NCBI GenBank assembly: GCA_943327755.2 | Contig: CALPYF020000004.1 | Location: 62,001 to 126,000, forward strand | Origin: Deinococcus hopiensis KR-140 | GTDB taxonomy: Bacteria; Deinococcota; Deinococci; Deinococcales; Deinococcaceae | Reading direction: 5' to 3' | DNA length: 64,000 nt | Shown here: one piece after another, positions 25,727 to 34,674 of the stretch | Layout: each line of letters starts with the position of its first letter | Numbering within the stretch: the first letter of the stretch is position 1 | Program-made: the position numbers and the translations under genes | Notes under the pieces: model-generated | What the model saw: only the letters and a program-made list of their open reading frames with translations | Databases searched by the model: none | What the model was told of the DNA's origin: nothing

Positions 25727-28453
25727 ATGACCCAACCCCGCCCCCCCCGACCCAGCCTGCGCGACAGCTACGCCGCCCTGACCCCCGCCGAACGCGGCCT
25801 GTGGCGCTACCCCATCATGTGGGCCGCCGCCCTGGCCTTCCTGTTCATTCCCATCACCTACGTCGGCGTGTACCTCATGAGCGTCTGGGATCCCGCCGGG
25901 AACCTGAACCAGCTGCCCGCCGCCCTCGTGAACCTCGACCGGGGCACCGTCTCCCACGGTGAGAAGATCAACGTCGGACAGGACCTCGTCAAGGAACTCC
26001 GGGACGACCCCCCGGTGAACTTCCGCAGCTACCCCAGCGTGGCCGCCGCCCAGCAGGCCGTCCGCGACGGCGAGGTCTACTTCGCCCTGACCATCCCCGC
26101 CGACTTCAGCCAGAAGGCCGTGGCAGGCAGCAGCGCCCAGCACGGCCTGCTCCAGCTGTACCGCGCGCCGGGCCTGAACTACTACGCCAGCACCGTCGCC
26201 GACCGCGTGGCCGGCACCATCGCCACCAACCTGAACGCCACACTCGGCGAGAACCGCTGGGACGTCGTGCAGACCAGCCTGAAAGACGTGCAGGACGGCT
26301 TTGCGGACATCCGCGACGCCACCCGCAAACTCGCTGACGGCGCCCAGAGCCTCACCGACGGCACCCGCAAGCTGAATACCGGCGCGGGCGACCTCCAGAC
26401 CGGTGCGGGCAAACTCGCCGGCGGTGCAGACAAACTGGCTGACGGCGCCGGAACCCTCAGCGGCGGCGTCACCCGCCTGACCGGCGGCGTCACCCAGCTG
26501 GGCAGCGGCCTGCGGCAGCTGGAACAGGCCGCCCCCGGCAGGCAGCAACTGCAACCCCTGCGCGACGGCGCCGCAAAACTGACCGCCGGCGCGACCAGCC
26601 TGAGCGGCGGTCTGAACAAACTCGCTGCCGGGGGCGACCAGCTCGCCGCAGGCGCCGGGAAACTGAACGCCGGGGCCACCCAGGTCGCGGGCGGCAACGC
26701 CCAGCTGGCCACGCAACTCCCGCAGCTGGCGGGCGGCCTGGGCGACCTGAACAAGGGCGCCCAGCAGCTCAGCGGCGGGGCCGCGCAGCTGCGCAGCGGC
26801 GTCGCCAGCGGCCTGAAACCCGCCGTGGACGGCGCCGTGCAGCTCCAGGCCGGTGCCCAGAAACTCAGCGGCGGTCTCGGGCAGGCCAGGGGCGGGGCGC
26901 AGAAGGCCGCCGACGGCGCCGGACAGCTCGCCGCCGGACTGCCCAAACTGAGCAGCAGCCTCGGGCAGCTGCAGACCGGTGCCCAGACCATCGCCGGAGG
27001 CGCCGGGCAGTTGAGTACCGCCGTGAAGGGCACGCCCGCCGCCCCCGGCGCGGCCAACCTCCAGACCGGCGCCACGCAGCTCGCAGGCGGACTGGGTCAG
27101 GCGCAGGCGGCCGCGCAGACTGCCAGCAGCGGCGCCCAGGCCCTCGCCACGCAGCTGCCGGGTCTCGTGAGCGGCCTGGGTGACCTTCAGACCGGCGCGA
27201 ACCAGCTCCAGGCGGGTGCCGACAAATTGCAGGCGGGCCTGACCAGTGGCAGCAAGAGTCTTCAGGACGGCGCCGCGCAGGTGCAGAGTGGCGCGCAGAA
27301 ACTCGCGCAGGGCGCCGCCAGCGCCCAGGCCGGCGCGCAGAAGGCCGTGACCGGCGCGCAGCAGCTCGCGCAGGGCAGCAAGCAGGTGCAGAGCGGAGCG
27401 CAGAGCCTCCAGAGCGGCGCCAGGACCCTCGCGGACAACACCCGCAAGGCCGCGCAGGGCGCCCAGAGCCTCGTGGGTGGCGCGAAAGACTTCCAGGCGG
27501 GCGTGAACACCCTCGCCGACGGCAACGAGAAGATCAAAGGCGCGCTGGGGCAGATCACCACGAAACTCCCCGCGCAGAAGGACCTCAACAGTCTGAACAG
27601 TGGCGGCAAGACCCTCGCCAGCAGCGCCCGGCAGCTCGCGGACGGCGCCAGCAGCCTCGAAAGCGGCACCCGCACCCTCAAGAACGGCACCGGGGACCTG
27701 CTGGACGGCGCGCAGAAACTCACCGACGGCCTGAACGAACTGCATGACAAGGTCCCCGCCAGCATCGAGCAGCTGGGCGGCGACCCCACCGGCCTCGCCG
27801 AGAGTGTGCAGGTCCGCACCACCAACTTCGCGGACGTCCCCAACAACGGCAACGCCTTCGCGCCGTACTTCATCGCGCTGGCCCTGTGGGTGGGCGCCAC
27901 CATGACCACCTTCATCTTCCCGTACCTGCTGCTCCCCGAGAGCGGCCGCCAGACCCGGCAGGCCGCCCGCGTGGCCCGCAAACTCACGCAGCCGCTGCTG
28001 ATCGTGCTGGGGCAGGCCCTGATCGTCGTGCTCGGCGTGCACCTGATGGGCGTGCAGTTCGGCAACCCCACGCAGGTCATCCTGACCACCGTCGCGGGCA
28101 GCGTGACCTTCCTGCTCGTGATCCTGGCCCTGAATCTCCTGATCGGCCCCGCCGGGCGCATCCTGGCGCTCGTGCTGCTGATCGTGCAGCTCGCCGCGAG
28201 TGGCGGCAGCTACCCCGTGGAACTCAGCTCGCCGTTCTTCCAGGCACTCCACACCTTCATTCCGGTCACCGACGTGATCAACGCGCTGCGGCACGCCATG
28301 TTCGGCGCGTTCGAGGGCCAGTACTGGACGTTCATGGGCCGCATGGGCGCCGTGGCGCTCGTCAGCCTGGTCGTGGCGCTGCTCAGCCGCCGCCGCTGGG
28401 TGTACACCGAGGACACGAACTTCCGCTCCCCGATCATCACCGACGTCGGCTGA
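25727..28453 (+). CDS. YhgE/Pip-type membrane protein with a long repeat-rich extracytoplasmic domain
   Basis: This 908-aa protein has one N-terminal helix (about 30-50: MWAAALAFLFIPITYVGVYL), then VALVNLDRG-type text (ALVNLDRGTVSHGEKINVGQ) as in Pip proteins. A block of about 480 residues (about 190-690) is made of short repeats of the type L-x-x-G-A-x-x-L. At least five C-terminal helices follow, resembling an ABC-2 permease (ATMTTFIFPYLLLPESGRQ). Relatives act in envelope export or phage sensitivity. The start ATG has AGAGG; regulation is by the divergent TetR protein. Confidence 0.88.
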   Translation: MTQPRPPRPSLRDSYAALTPAERGLWRYPIMWAAALAFLFIPITYVGVYLMSVWDPAGNLNQLPAALVNLDRGTVSHGEKINVGQDLVKELRDDPPVNFRSYPSVAAAQQAVRDGEVYFALTIPADFSQKAVAGSSAQHGLLQLYRAPGLNYYASTVADRVAGTIATNLNATLGENRWDVVQTSLKDVQDGFADIRDATRKLADGAQSLTDGTRKLNTGAGDLQTGAGKLAGGADKLADGAGTLSGGVTRLTGGVTQLGSGLRQLEQAAPGRQQLQPLRDGAAKLTAGATSLSGGLNKLAAGGDQLAAGAGKLNAGATQVAGGNAQLATQLPQLAGGLGDLNKGAQQLSGGAAQLRSGVASGLKPAVDGAVQLQAGAQKLSGGLGQARGGAQKAADGAGQLAAGLPKLSSSLGQLQTGAQTIAGGAGQLSTAVKGTPAAPGAANLQTGATQLAGGLGQAQAAAQTASSGAQALATQLPGLVSGLGDLQTGANQLQAGADKLQAGLTSGSKSLQDGAAQVQSGAQKLAQGAASAQAGAQKAVTGAQQLAQGSKQVQSGAQSLQSGARTLADNTRKAAQGAQSLVGGAKDFQAGVNTLADGNEKIKGALGQITTKLPAQKDLNSLNSGGKTLASSARQLADGASSLESGTRTLKNGTGDLLDGAQKLTDGLNELHDKVPASIEQLGGDPTGLAESVQVRTTNFADVPNNGNAFAPYFIALALWVGATMTTFIFPYLLLPESGRQTRQAARVARKLTQPLLIVLGQALIVVLGVHLMGVQFGNPTQVILTTVAGSVTFLLVILALNLLIGPAGRILALVLLIVQLAASGGSYPVELSSPFFQALHTFIPVTDVINALRHAMFGAFEGQYWTFMGRMGAVALVSLVVALLSRRRWVYTEDTNFRSPIITDVG

Positions 28454-28470
28454 CCACCGAGACGAGGCGC

Positions 28471-28500
28471 CCCCCACCTTCCGCAGAGGGTGGGGGTTCT
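28471..28500 (+). terminator. Terminator of the YhgE-like gene
   Basis: CCCCCACC (28471-28478) pairs with GGTGGGGG (28489-28496), followed by TTCTTCG. Confidence 0.75.
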
Positions 28501-28567
28501 TCGTGGGGAGAGCCGGTGAAAACCCCTGTGATATCTGGCGGCTCTACTAATCGGCCGGCCATGAAAA

Positions 28568-28597
28568 AGCCCCCACCCCGGTACTCGGGAGGGGGCT
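28568..28597 (-). terminator. Terminator of the 28648-29172 gene
   Basis: AGCCCCC (28568-28574) pairs with GGGGGCT (28591-28597) with an inner CCCG/CGGG pairing. On the minus strand it is followed by a TTTTT run, so it serves the leftward gene. Confidence 0.75.
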
Positions 28598-28647
28598 ATT
28601 GGGGATGATCCCGTCTGCCGGATTCGGGCGGGGCCAGACAGCCGGGC

Positions 28648-29172
28648 TCAGTTGACGCGGACGCTGTTCGTCAGCGTGCGGACCACGGCCTCGTTCTTCG
28701 CGTAGTCCTTCATGTTCCCGGCGATGGTCACCACCAGCATGCGGCCCCCGGCGCTGGTGACGAGCAGCTCGCGGCGCAGCTCGTCGCCCTGGCTGGGCGT
28801 GGTGAAGATGAACTGTGCCCAGGGCGTGCCGCTGACCTGCAGCAGGTTGGCCTTGAGGGTCTTCACGTTGGGGACCTGCGCGCGGATCACGCTGGGGAAC
28901 TGCTCGACCAGCGTGCCGACCTCGGTCTTGTTCAGTTTGCTGGCGCGCCACTCGAAGGCCACGCTGACCTTGCGGTCCTCGGTCATGAAGACGGCGTCGG
29001 GTCGGCCAGCGGCGCTGGGGAACGCGGTGCGGATCCCGGCGGCGCTGAGGGTCAGGAGTTTGGCGTTCGGTTCGACGGTCACCGGCACGCTGCCCAGCTT
29101 CACGGGCACCGCGCTGGCAGCGCCCAGGGTCAGGGCGGCGGCGAGCGTCAGGAGAAGGGAGCGGGGCTTCAT
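28648..29172 (-). CDS. Hypothetical secreted protein
   Basis: This 174-aa protein has a clear signal peptide (LLLTLAAALTLGAASA, cleavage about residue 21). The mature domain is small, beta-alpha and Cys-free, with GTPWAQFIFTTPSQGDELRRELLVTSAGGRMLVVTI near the middle. It resembles the many short exported proteins of unknown role in Deinococcus. A TAGGGT box lies 9 bases before the ATG. No functional assignment. Confidence 0.7.
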   Translation of the reverse strand: MKPRSLLLTLAAALTLGAASAVPVKLGSVPVTVEPNAKLLTLSAAGIRTAFPSAAGRPDAVFMTEDRKVSVAFEWRASKLNKTEVGTLVEQFPSVIRAQVPNVKTLKANLLQVSGTPWAQFIFTTPSQGDELRRELLVTSAGGRMLVVTIAGNMKDYAKNEAVVRTLTNSVRVN

Positions 29173-29251
29173 GTCAGTGCCACCCTAGCGTGAGAGGTGA
29201 GAACGCTCGTGAACCGAGCATGAGGACTGTGCGGTTCGCATCAATTTCCCA

Positions 29252-30847
29252 TCAGCGCCCGCCCACCTCACGGAGTGCGAAGGTCGCGGCCCGCGCGCCG
29301 ATCATCATGCTCGTCGCGTTCGTGTTCGCGTGAATGATGCGCGGCATGACGCTCGCGTCCCCCACCCACAGGCCCCGCACGTCCCGCACCGCCAGTTCAC
29401 GGCTCACCACGGCGTCCTCCCCGTCACCCAGGGCCGCCGTCCCGACCGGGTGGTACAGGGTCTCGCACTCGCGCGCCACATGCTGGCGCAGTGCCGCGTC
29501 ACTGCGGTGCCCCTCGCCCGGCAGGACCTCTGCGCCGCGCAGTTCGGACAGGGGCGGGCTGGAGGCGATCTCGCGCGCCTGCCGCACGCCCGCCACGAGA
29601 CTCTGCACGTCCCGGTCGTCCGTCAGGTACCCCGGGTCGATGACCGGCGCGGCGAGCGGGTCACGCGACGCCAGCGTCAGGCGGCCCCGGCTGTGCACGT
29701 CCACGAGCACCGGCCCCACCGTGAAGTGATTGCCCGGCTCGGTGCGGAACCCGTGATCCCGGAAGTACGCCGGACCGAAATGAAACTGGATGTCAGGGTC
29801 GTCCTGCGCGCCCAGGCCAGTGCGGGCGTGCGTGAACGCACTGGCCTCCGCGACGTTGCTGCTCAGCGGGCCGCTGCGGTTCCACAGGTACCGCGCCAGC
29901 GCCTCGCCCTGCGGCACCCGGTCCAGACTCGTGATCCGCGAGCGGCTGATCACCGGCACCGCGAGGTGATCCTGTAGCCCCCCACCCACCCCCTCCAGCG
30001 CCACGCGGACCGGAATGCCGTGCCGTTCCAGTTCCGCGCGCGGCCCGATCCCCGACAGCATCAGCAGCTGCGGCGTCTGCACCGCGCCCGTCGTGAGGAT
30101 CACCCCACCCGCCGGGGCGTCCAGCGTCCGGCCCCGCCAGCGCAGCCGAACGCCCGCCGCGCGCTGGCCCTCCCACAGCAGTTCCAGCACGTGCGCGCCC
30201 GTCAGGACCGTCAGATTCGGGTGACCCAGCACCGGTTTCAGGAACGCCCGGAACGCACTGAACCGCTCGCCTCCCTGATGGTTGCTCTCCAGCAGACCCG
30301 CGCCGTCCAGTACACCTTCATTGAAGGAAGTCACGACCGGCAGCCCCAGCCCCACCGCCGCCGCCTTCACGAACGCGTGACTCAGCTCGTGCGACGCGCC
30401 GCGCGCCCCGGCGGGCATCGGGCCATCCGTGCCGCGCGTCTCCGACGCTGGGCCCCGGTACGATTCCAGCGCGCGGAACTCCGGCAGGACGTCCTCCCAG
30501 GTCCAGCTCTCGCCCCAGCGGTCGAAATCCCGTTTCGATCCGCGGATCCAGATGGTCGCGTTGATCGCGCTGCTGCCGCCCAGCACCTTCCCGCGCGGCC
30601 AGTAGAACGACCGCCCCGCCGCGCGCGGCTGCGGCACCGTCGTCAGGTTCCAGTCCACCACCGTGCGGAACAGCTTGTTGAACGCCCCCGGCGCGCGGAT
30701 CAGCGGGTGCGAGTCCGGCCCGCCCGCCTCCAGCAGCAGCACCCGCGCGCCCGCTTCCAGCAGCCGCCGCGCCGCCACGCAGCCGCCCGACCCGGCCCCC
30801 ACCACGATGAAATCCACGCGCCCCTGCCCTGCGTCCCCGCTTGTCAT
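29252..30847 (-). CDS. GMC-family FAD oxidoreductase (choline-dehydrogenase-like)
   Basis: This 531-aa flavoenzyme oxidises alcohols. FAD motif VVGAGSGGCVAARRLLEAG (about residues 14-32) and GMC signature 1 PRGKVLGGSSAINATIWIRG are present. GAVQTPQLLMLSGIG is signature 2. Catalytic pair: the His of LYHPVGTAALG and the Asn of HANTNATSMMIG near the C-terminus. TATACT (30856-30861) lies 8 bases before the ATG. It is divergent from argJ with 71 bp between starts. The specific substrate cannot be told. Confidence 0.92.
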   Translation of the reverse strand: MTSGDAGQGRVDFIVVGAGSGGCVAARRLLEAGARVLLLEAGGPDSHPLIRAPGAFNKLFRTVVDWNLTTVPQPRAAGRSFYWPRGKVLGGSSAINATIWIRGSKRDFDRWGESWTWEDVLPEFRALESYRGPASETRGTDGPMPAGARGASHELSHAFVKAAAVGLGLPVVTSFNEGVLDGAGLLESNHQGGERFSAFRAFLKPVLGHPNLTVLTGAHVLELLWEGQRAAGVRLRWRGRTLDAPAGGVILTTGAVQTPQLLMLSGIGPRAELERHGIPVRVALEGVGGGLQDHLAVPVISRSRITSLDRVPQGEALARYLWNRSGPLSSNVAEASAFTHARTGLGAQDDPDIQFHFGPAYFRDHGFRTEPGNHFTVGPVLVDVHSRGRLTLASRDPLAAPVIDPGYLTDDRDVQSLVAGVRQAREIASSPPLSELRGAEVLPGEGHRSDAALRQHVARECETLYHPVGTAALGDGEDAVVSRELAVRDVRGLWVGDASVMPRIIHANTNATSMMIGARAATFALREVGGR

Positions 30848-30918
30848 GTACCCCGAGTATAGACGCCCACCCCGCGCGCCCTCCCAGCCCGGGCGGGCCG
30901 CCCGCTACACTCCCTTAC

Positions 30919-32073
30919 ATGAGCCTCACCTTCCCCACCGGCTTCACCGCCGCCGCCATGGCCGCCGGCATCAAGCCCAGCGGCCGGACCGACCTGAGCG
31001 GCGTCACGAGCGCCGCGGACTGCACCTGGGCATTCGCGGGGACGCGCAGCACCACCGCCGCCGCGTGCGTCACCCGCAACCGCGAGCTGTACGCGCAGGG
31101 CGCCCCCATCCGCGCGCTGCTCGTGAACGCCGGGAACGCCAACGCCGCCACCGGCACCCGTGGCGCCGCCGACAACGCAGACATGGCCGACGCGTTCGGC
31201 AGCGTCCTGAACGTGCAGCCCGACGCGGTCCTGACCGCCAGCACCGGCATCATCGGACACCTGCTCCCCATGGATAAGGTCCTCAGCGGCATCGAGCACC
31301 TGCCCGACGAACTGGAGAGCGGCGCGGACGCCTTCGCGAGCGCCATCATGACCACCGACACCCGCCCCAAGACCGCAGAGGCGACCCTGAGCAGCGGGGC
31401 GCGCATCGTCGGCACCGCCAAGGGCAGCGGCATGATCCACCCCGACATGGCCACCATGTTCGCCTTCGCCTTCACCGACGCCCAGATCGATCAGGCCGCG
31501 CTGCGCGAGGCGTTCCCCGCCATCGTGAACCGCACCTTCAACGCCGTCACCGTCGACGGCGACACCAGCACCAACGACATGGCCGTCGTCCTGTGCAACG
31601 GCCAGGCCGGACCCACCGACCTCGCTGAATTCCTGACCGCCCTCGAAGGCGTCATGCGCGACCTCGCCCGGCAGATCGCCGCCGACGGCGAGGGCGCCAC
31701 CAAACTCCTGACCGTGCAGGTCAGCGGCGCCCGCACCGAGGCCGAGGCCCTGGCCGCCGCCCGCACCTGCTGTGTCAGCCCCCTGCTGAAAAGCGCCGTG
31801 CACGGCAATGACCCCAACTGGGGCCGCGTCATCATGGCCGTCGGCCGCAGCGGCGCCGGCGTGAACATCGAGAAACTCCGCGTCACCGTGCAGAATCATG
31901 CGGTCTTCCAGGGCAAACCCCTCCCGTACGACGACGCGCAGGTCAGCGCCAGCATGAAAGCCGAGGAGGTCGTCTTCACCATCGACCTCGGTGTCGGCGA
32001 CGCACGCGGCGAGGCCTGGGGCTGCGACCTCAGCGCCGAATACGTCAGCATCAACGCCGACTACACGACCTGA
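30919..32073 (+). CDS. argJ: Bifunctional ornithine acetyltransferase / N-acetylglutamate synthase
   Basis: This 384-aa enzyme recycles the acetyl group in arginine synthesis and is made as a self-cleaving precursor. The cleavage region is DGEGATKLLTV, with Thr as nucleophile at about residue 190. LVNAGNANAATG, STGIIGHLLP, GSGMIHPDMATMFAF and NDPNWGRVIMAVG are family blocks. TACACT (30906-30911) lies 7 bases before the ATG (leaderless). It stands alone, with no other arg genes nearby. Confidence 0.95.
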   Translation: MSLTFPTGFTAAAMAAGIKPSGRTDLSGVTSAADCTWAFAGTRSTTAAACVTRNRELYAQGAPIRALLVNAGNANAATGTRGAADNADMADAFGSVLNVQPDAVLTASTGIIGHLLPMDKVLSGIEHLPDELESGADAFASAIMTTDTRPKTAEATLSSGARIVGTAKGSGMIHPDMATMFAFAFTDAQIDQAALREAFPAIVNRTFNAVTVDGDTSTNDMAVVLCNGQAGPTDLAEFLTALEGVMRDLARQIAADGEGATKLLTVQVSGARTEAEALAAARTCCVSPLLKSAVHGNDPNWGRVIMAVGRSGAGVNIEKLRVTVQNHAVFQGKPLPYDDAQVSASMKAEEVVFTIDLGVGDARGEAWGCDLSAEYVSINADYTT

Positions 32074-32139
32074 CCCAGGGAGCTTGAGGCTTCCTTCGCA
32101 GTCCAGGGCTGGACCGGCGGTGGGGGGTAGGGTGCGGGT

Positions 32140-32907
32140 ATGAGTGCCCACTCCTCCCGTTCGGCGCTGGCGCGTCCGCTGGACTTCACGTACCCGTCGA
32201 ACCGCGTGGCGGCGCTGGGGCTGCTGGGGACGGTGGCGCTGGCCCGCCTGCGCGGTCGGGGCTGGGCGGATGCGGTGGGGATCGGGGGCGCGGCGTTCCT
32301 GGCGTGGGCGACCGCGCGGGAACTCGACCCGGACTTCCCGGGCACGGCGAACGCGGCGCTGCCCGTGGCGGCGGTGGCCGGACTGGTCAGCCGGGGCGGC
32401 GGGCTTGCGCCGCTGCTCCCGGCGGTGGCGGTCCTGTCCGGCCTGCGGGGGATCGCTGGGACGACGGGGGAGACCCTGACCCGCGCCGATCACCTGGGTC
32501 TGCTGGCGCAGTCGCTCGCGGCGGCCGGGACGGGCGGTACGGTGGGCGCGCTGGTGGCCGGTGCGGCCCCCCTCCTGACCGACGGCGGGCGGAGCGTGAC
32601 TCCGCTGATGGGCGCGCTGCTGCCCCCGCTGGCCCCCACGCGGGGCGGATCGTGGACGGGCGCGCTGCTCGCGGCGGCCGCCCTGCAGCTGGCCCGTGAC
32701 CTGACCGCGCCGGAAACCGTGCAGAGCGCCTGCGACCGCGCCCCCCGCACTGTGCGGGGCGAGGAGGTCCGACGCTCCCGACAGGTCGCCGTGCTGGCCC
32801 TGGCCGCCGGGCTGCTCACGCGGCAGTCGCGGGGGCTGCTCCCGCTGGCCGCCGCGTGCCTGACCGTCGCCGCCCGCCGCGCCGGGGCGAACCTCAAGAA
32901 CACCTGA
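32140..32907 (+). CDS. Hypothetical Gly/Ala-rich membrane protein
   Basis: This 255-aa protein has several moderately hydrophobic segments (about 25-70, 75-100, 125-150, 175-190, 220-245), suggesting four to six helices. I recognise no family. TAGGGT lies six bases before the ATG (leaderless), which makes it a real gene in context. Base composition matches neighbours. Confidence 0.6.
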   Translation: MSAHSSRSALARPLDFTYPSNRVAALGLLGTVALARLRGRGWADAVGIGGAAFLAWATARELDPDFPGTANAALPVAAVAGLVSRGGGLAPLLPAVAVLSGLRGIAGTTGETLTRADHLGLLAQSLAAAGTGGTVGALVAGAAPLLTDGGRSVTPLMGALLPPLAPTRGGSWTGALLAAAALQLARDLTAPETVQSACDRAPRTVRGEEVRRSRQVAVLALAAGLLTRQSRGLLPLAAACLTVAARRAGANLKNT

Positions 32908-32974
32908 AGCCCCGCGCGCGCAGACTGGGCGCCCGGCGACAGCCCCACGAAGGGCCGCCTCCTACGCTGAACGC

Positions 32975-33727
32975 ATGACCGGACTACCCAGGCAGATCAC
33001 GCTGCTGCTCGCCACGATCCTCACGCTCGTGATGAACTACCTCAGCAACGCCCTTCCGCTCTTCGGGAACTCCAACAAGGAGGTCAGCGACGCCCTCCCG
33101 AACGCCTTCACGCCCGCCGGACTCACCTTCGCCGTGTGGGGCCCCATCTTCCTGGGCCTGCTGGTCTTCGCCGTGTACCAGGCGCTGCCCGCCCAGCGCG
33201 GCCCCCGATTTGACCGGCTGTTCTGGCCGTTCCTGCTGGGCAACCTGCTGAACGTCTCCTGGCTGCTGGCCTTCCAGAGCCTCAACTTCGGCCCCAGCGT
33301 GATCATCATGCTGGCGCTTCTCACCAGTCTGATCTGGCTGTACCTCACGGTGCGCGGCCTGCCGCACCAGGGCGCGGAACGCTGGACGCTGGCGCTGCCC
33401 ACCTCGCTGTACCTGGGCTGGATCAGCGTCGCCACCATCGCCAACATCACCGCGTACCTCGTCAGCGTCGGCGTGACGACCGGCGCGCTGGGCCTCAGCG
33501 CCCCCGTCTGGTCCGCCGTGCTCGTCGTGATCGCCGCCGCGATCGGCGTGTTCTTCCTGGGCCGCTTCCACGACTACGCCTTCGCCGGGGTGCTGCTGTG
33601 GGCCTTCTACGGCGTGTATGTCGCCCGCCCGGACGCCGCGACCGTCGTCACCGGCGTCGCCATCGCCGCCGTGCTGGTCGTGCTGGGCGCCTTGCTCAGC
33701 CTGCGGACCCGCCGCACCGCCCTGTAA
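32975..33727 (+). CDS. TspO/MBR-like tryptophan-rich membrane protein
   Basis: This 250-aa integral membrane protein has about eight hydrophobic helices. FTPAGLTFAVWGPIFLGLLVFAVYQA matches the first TspO-type motif, and NLLNVSWLLAF fits the second. It is longer than classic TspO (about 160 aa), like the larger variants found in several bacteria. Porphyrin or stress sensing is only a family-based guess. TACGCT lies six bases before the ATG. Confidence 0.7.
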   Translation: MTGLPRQITLLLATILTLVMNYLSNALPLFGNSNKEVSDALPNAFTPAGLTFAVWGPIFLGLLVFAVYQALPAQRGPRFDRLFWPFLLGNLLNVSWLLAFQSLNFGPSVIIMLALLTSLIWLYLTVRGLPHQGAERWTLALPTSLYLGWISVATIANITAYLVSVGVTTGALGLSAPVWSAVLVVIAAAIGVFFLGRFHDYAFAGVLLWAFYGVYVARPDAATVVTGVAIAAVLVVLGALLSLRTRRTAL

Positions 33728-33799
33728 TCTCACCCCCGGATGGGCCGCTGCGGGCATGACCGGTAGCGGCCCATCTGCGGTCGGTACACTGAACCTCAC

Positions 33800-34546
33800 A
33801 TGCACCCCGACTCGCCCCTGGCCCTGATCGGCTACCCCGCCCCGGCCGCCCGCGCCCTACGCGATCTCGGCCTGATCGCCGTGAACGTCCCCACTGACGA
33901 CCTGCGCGCCGTGCTGGACGCCAGCCGCACCCTGCACTTCACCGGCGCGCTCGTCCACCCCAGCCAGGAAACGTACGCGCTCGGCGCCGTCACACCCGAC
34001 GCCGTCGCCCGCCGCGTGGGCCGCGTGGACGCCATCGCCCTGAGCGGCGAATTCCACGGCACCTTCGCTCTGAGCGACGCACTGACCGACGCGCTGGACG
34101 CCAGCGGGTACGCCTCACGCGGCGCGAGTGCCCTGATCCTCGGCGTGGACGCCCACGACCTCGCCCTGGCCCTGCCCCTCGCCCGGCTGGGCTTCACCGA
34201 GATCGGTATTGCCGCCGAGAGCACCCCCGAAGCGGAACGCGCCGCCCGCGACCTCCCCGCCGGCCGCCGCGCCTACCCCCTGAGCCGCCGCGACCCCGGC
34301 GTCACCGACTTCGCCGCCCGCGCCGACCTGATCATCCTCACCGCCGGACCGCTCCCCAGCGGACTCACGCAGCCGTACCACACCGTCATCGACCTGACCG
34401 GCCGCGCCAGCGTGACCGGTAGTGGCGCCAGCACCCTCGACCTGCGCGACCTCCCCCTGCGCCGCCTCGCGCGGCAACTGGAGCACGCCACCGGGCAGCG
34501 CTTCCACCCACAGGAACTCGAAGGGGCGTTACAGGCCCTCGTGTAA
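33800..34546 (+). CDS. Shikimate-dehydrogenase (AroE)-like protein lacking catalytic residues
   Basis: This 248-aa protein follows the AroE order: a short N-terminal fold (GYPAPAARALRDLGLIAVNVP) and a Rossmann segment (ASALILGVDAHDLALALPLARLGFTEIGIAAES). Where AroE has PHKE with catalytic Lys it reads HPSQE, and the NTDG Asp motif is replaced by EFHGTF. It therefore probably does not reduce dehydroshikimate. TACACT lies 9 bases before the ATG. A good terminator follows. Alternative: a non-catalytic or repurposed paralogue. Confidence 0.65.
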   Translation: MHPDSPLALIGYPAPAARALRDLGLIAVNVPTDDLRAVLDASRTLHFTGALVHPSQETYALGAVTPDAVARRVGRVDAIALSGEFHGTFALSDALTDALDASGYASRGASALILGVDAHDLALALPLARLGFTEIGIAAESTPEAERAARDLPAGRRAYPLSRRDPGVTDFAARADLIILTAGPLPSGLTQPYHTVIDLTGRASVTGSGASTLDLRDLPLRRLARQLEHATGQRFHPQELEGALQALV

Positions 34547-34557
34547 GAATAAGGGGG

Positions 34558-34588
34558 AGAGGCGCACCCACCGTTCGGGTGCGCCTCT
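34558..34588 (+). terminator. Terminator after the AroE-like gene
   Basis: AGAGGCGCACCC (34558-34569) pairs perfectly with GGGTGCGCCTCT (34577-34588) around a 7-base loop. Confidence 0.7.
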
Positions 34589-34600
34589 GCTGCTGCCACG

Positions 34601-34667
34601 CCCCTCACCCTGGCCCTCTCCCCTGGGGAGAGGGAAGGAGCCGCGCAGGCGGCGGGAGGGTGAGGGG
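34601..34667. repeat. Inverted-repeat intergenic element (CCCCTCACCCT ... AGGGTGAGGGG)
   Basis: An 11-bp perfect terminal inverted repeat encloses CTCTCCCCTGGGGAGAG, itself a palindrome. The layout is that of dispersed REP/MITE-like elements. It lies between convergent genes. Confidence 0.6.
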
Positions 34668-34674
34668 TTCCGGC

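Noticed and set aside
26340..27700. CRISPR-like or satellite repeat array
   Set aside because: Periodicity is at codon level inside the YhgE-like coding frame, with variable unit length and no spacers.
25697..28477. Open frame of 926 codons opposite the YhgE-like gene
   Set aside because: It mirrors the repeat structure of the real gene and has no start signals.
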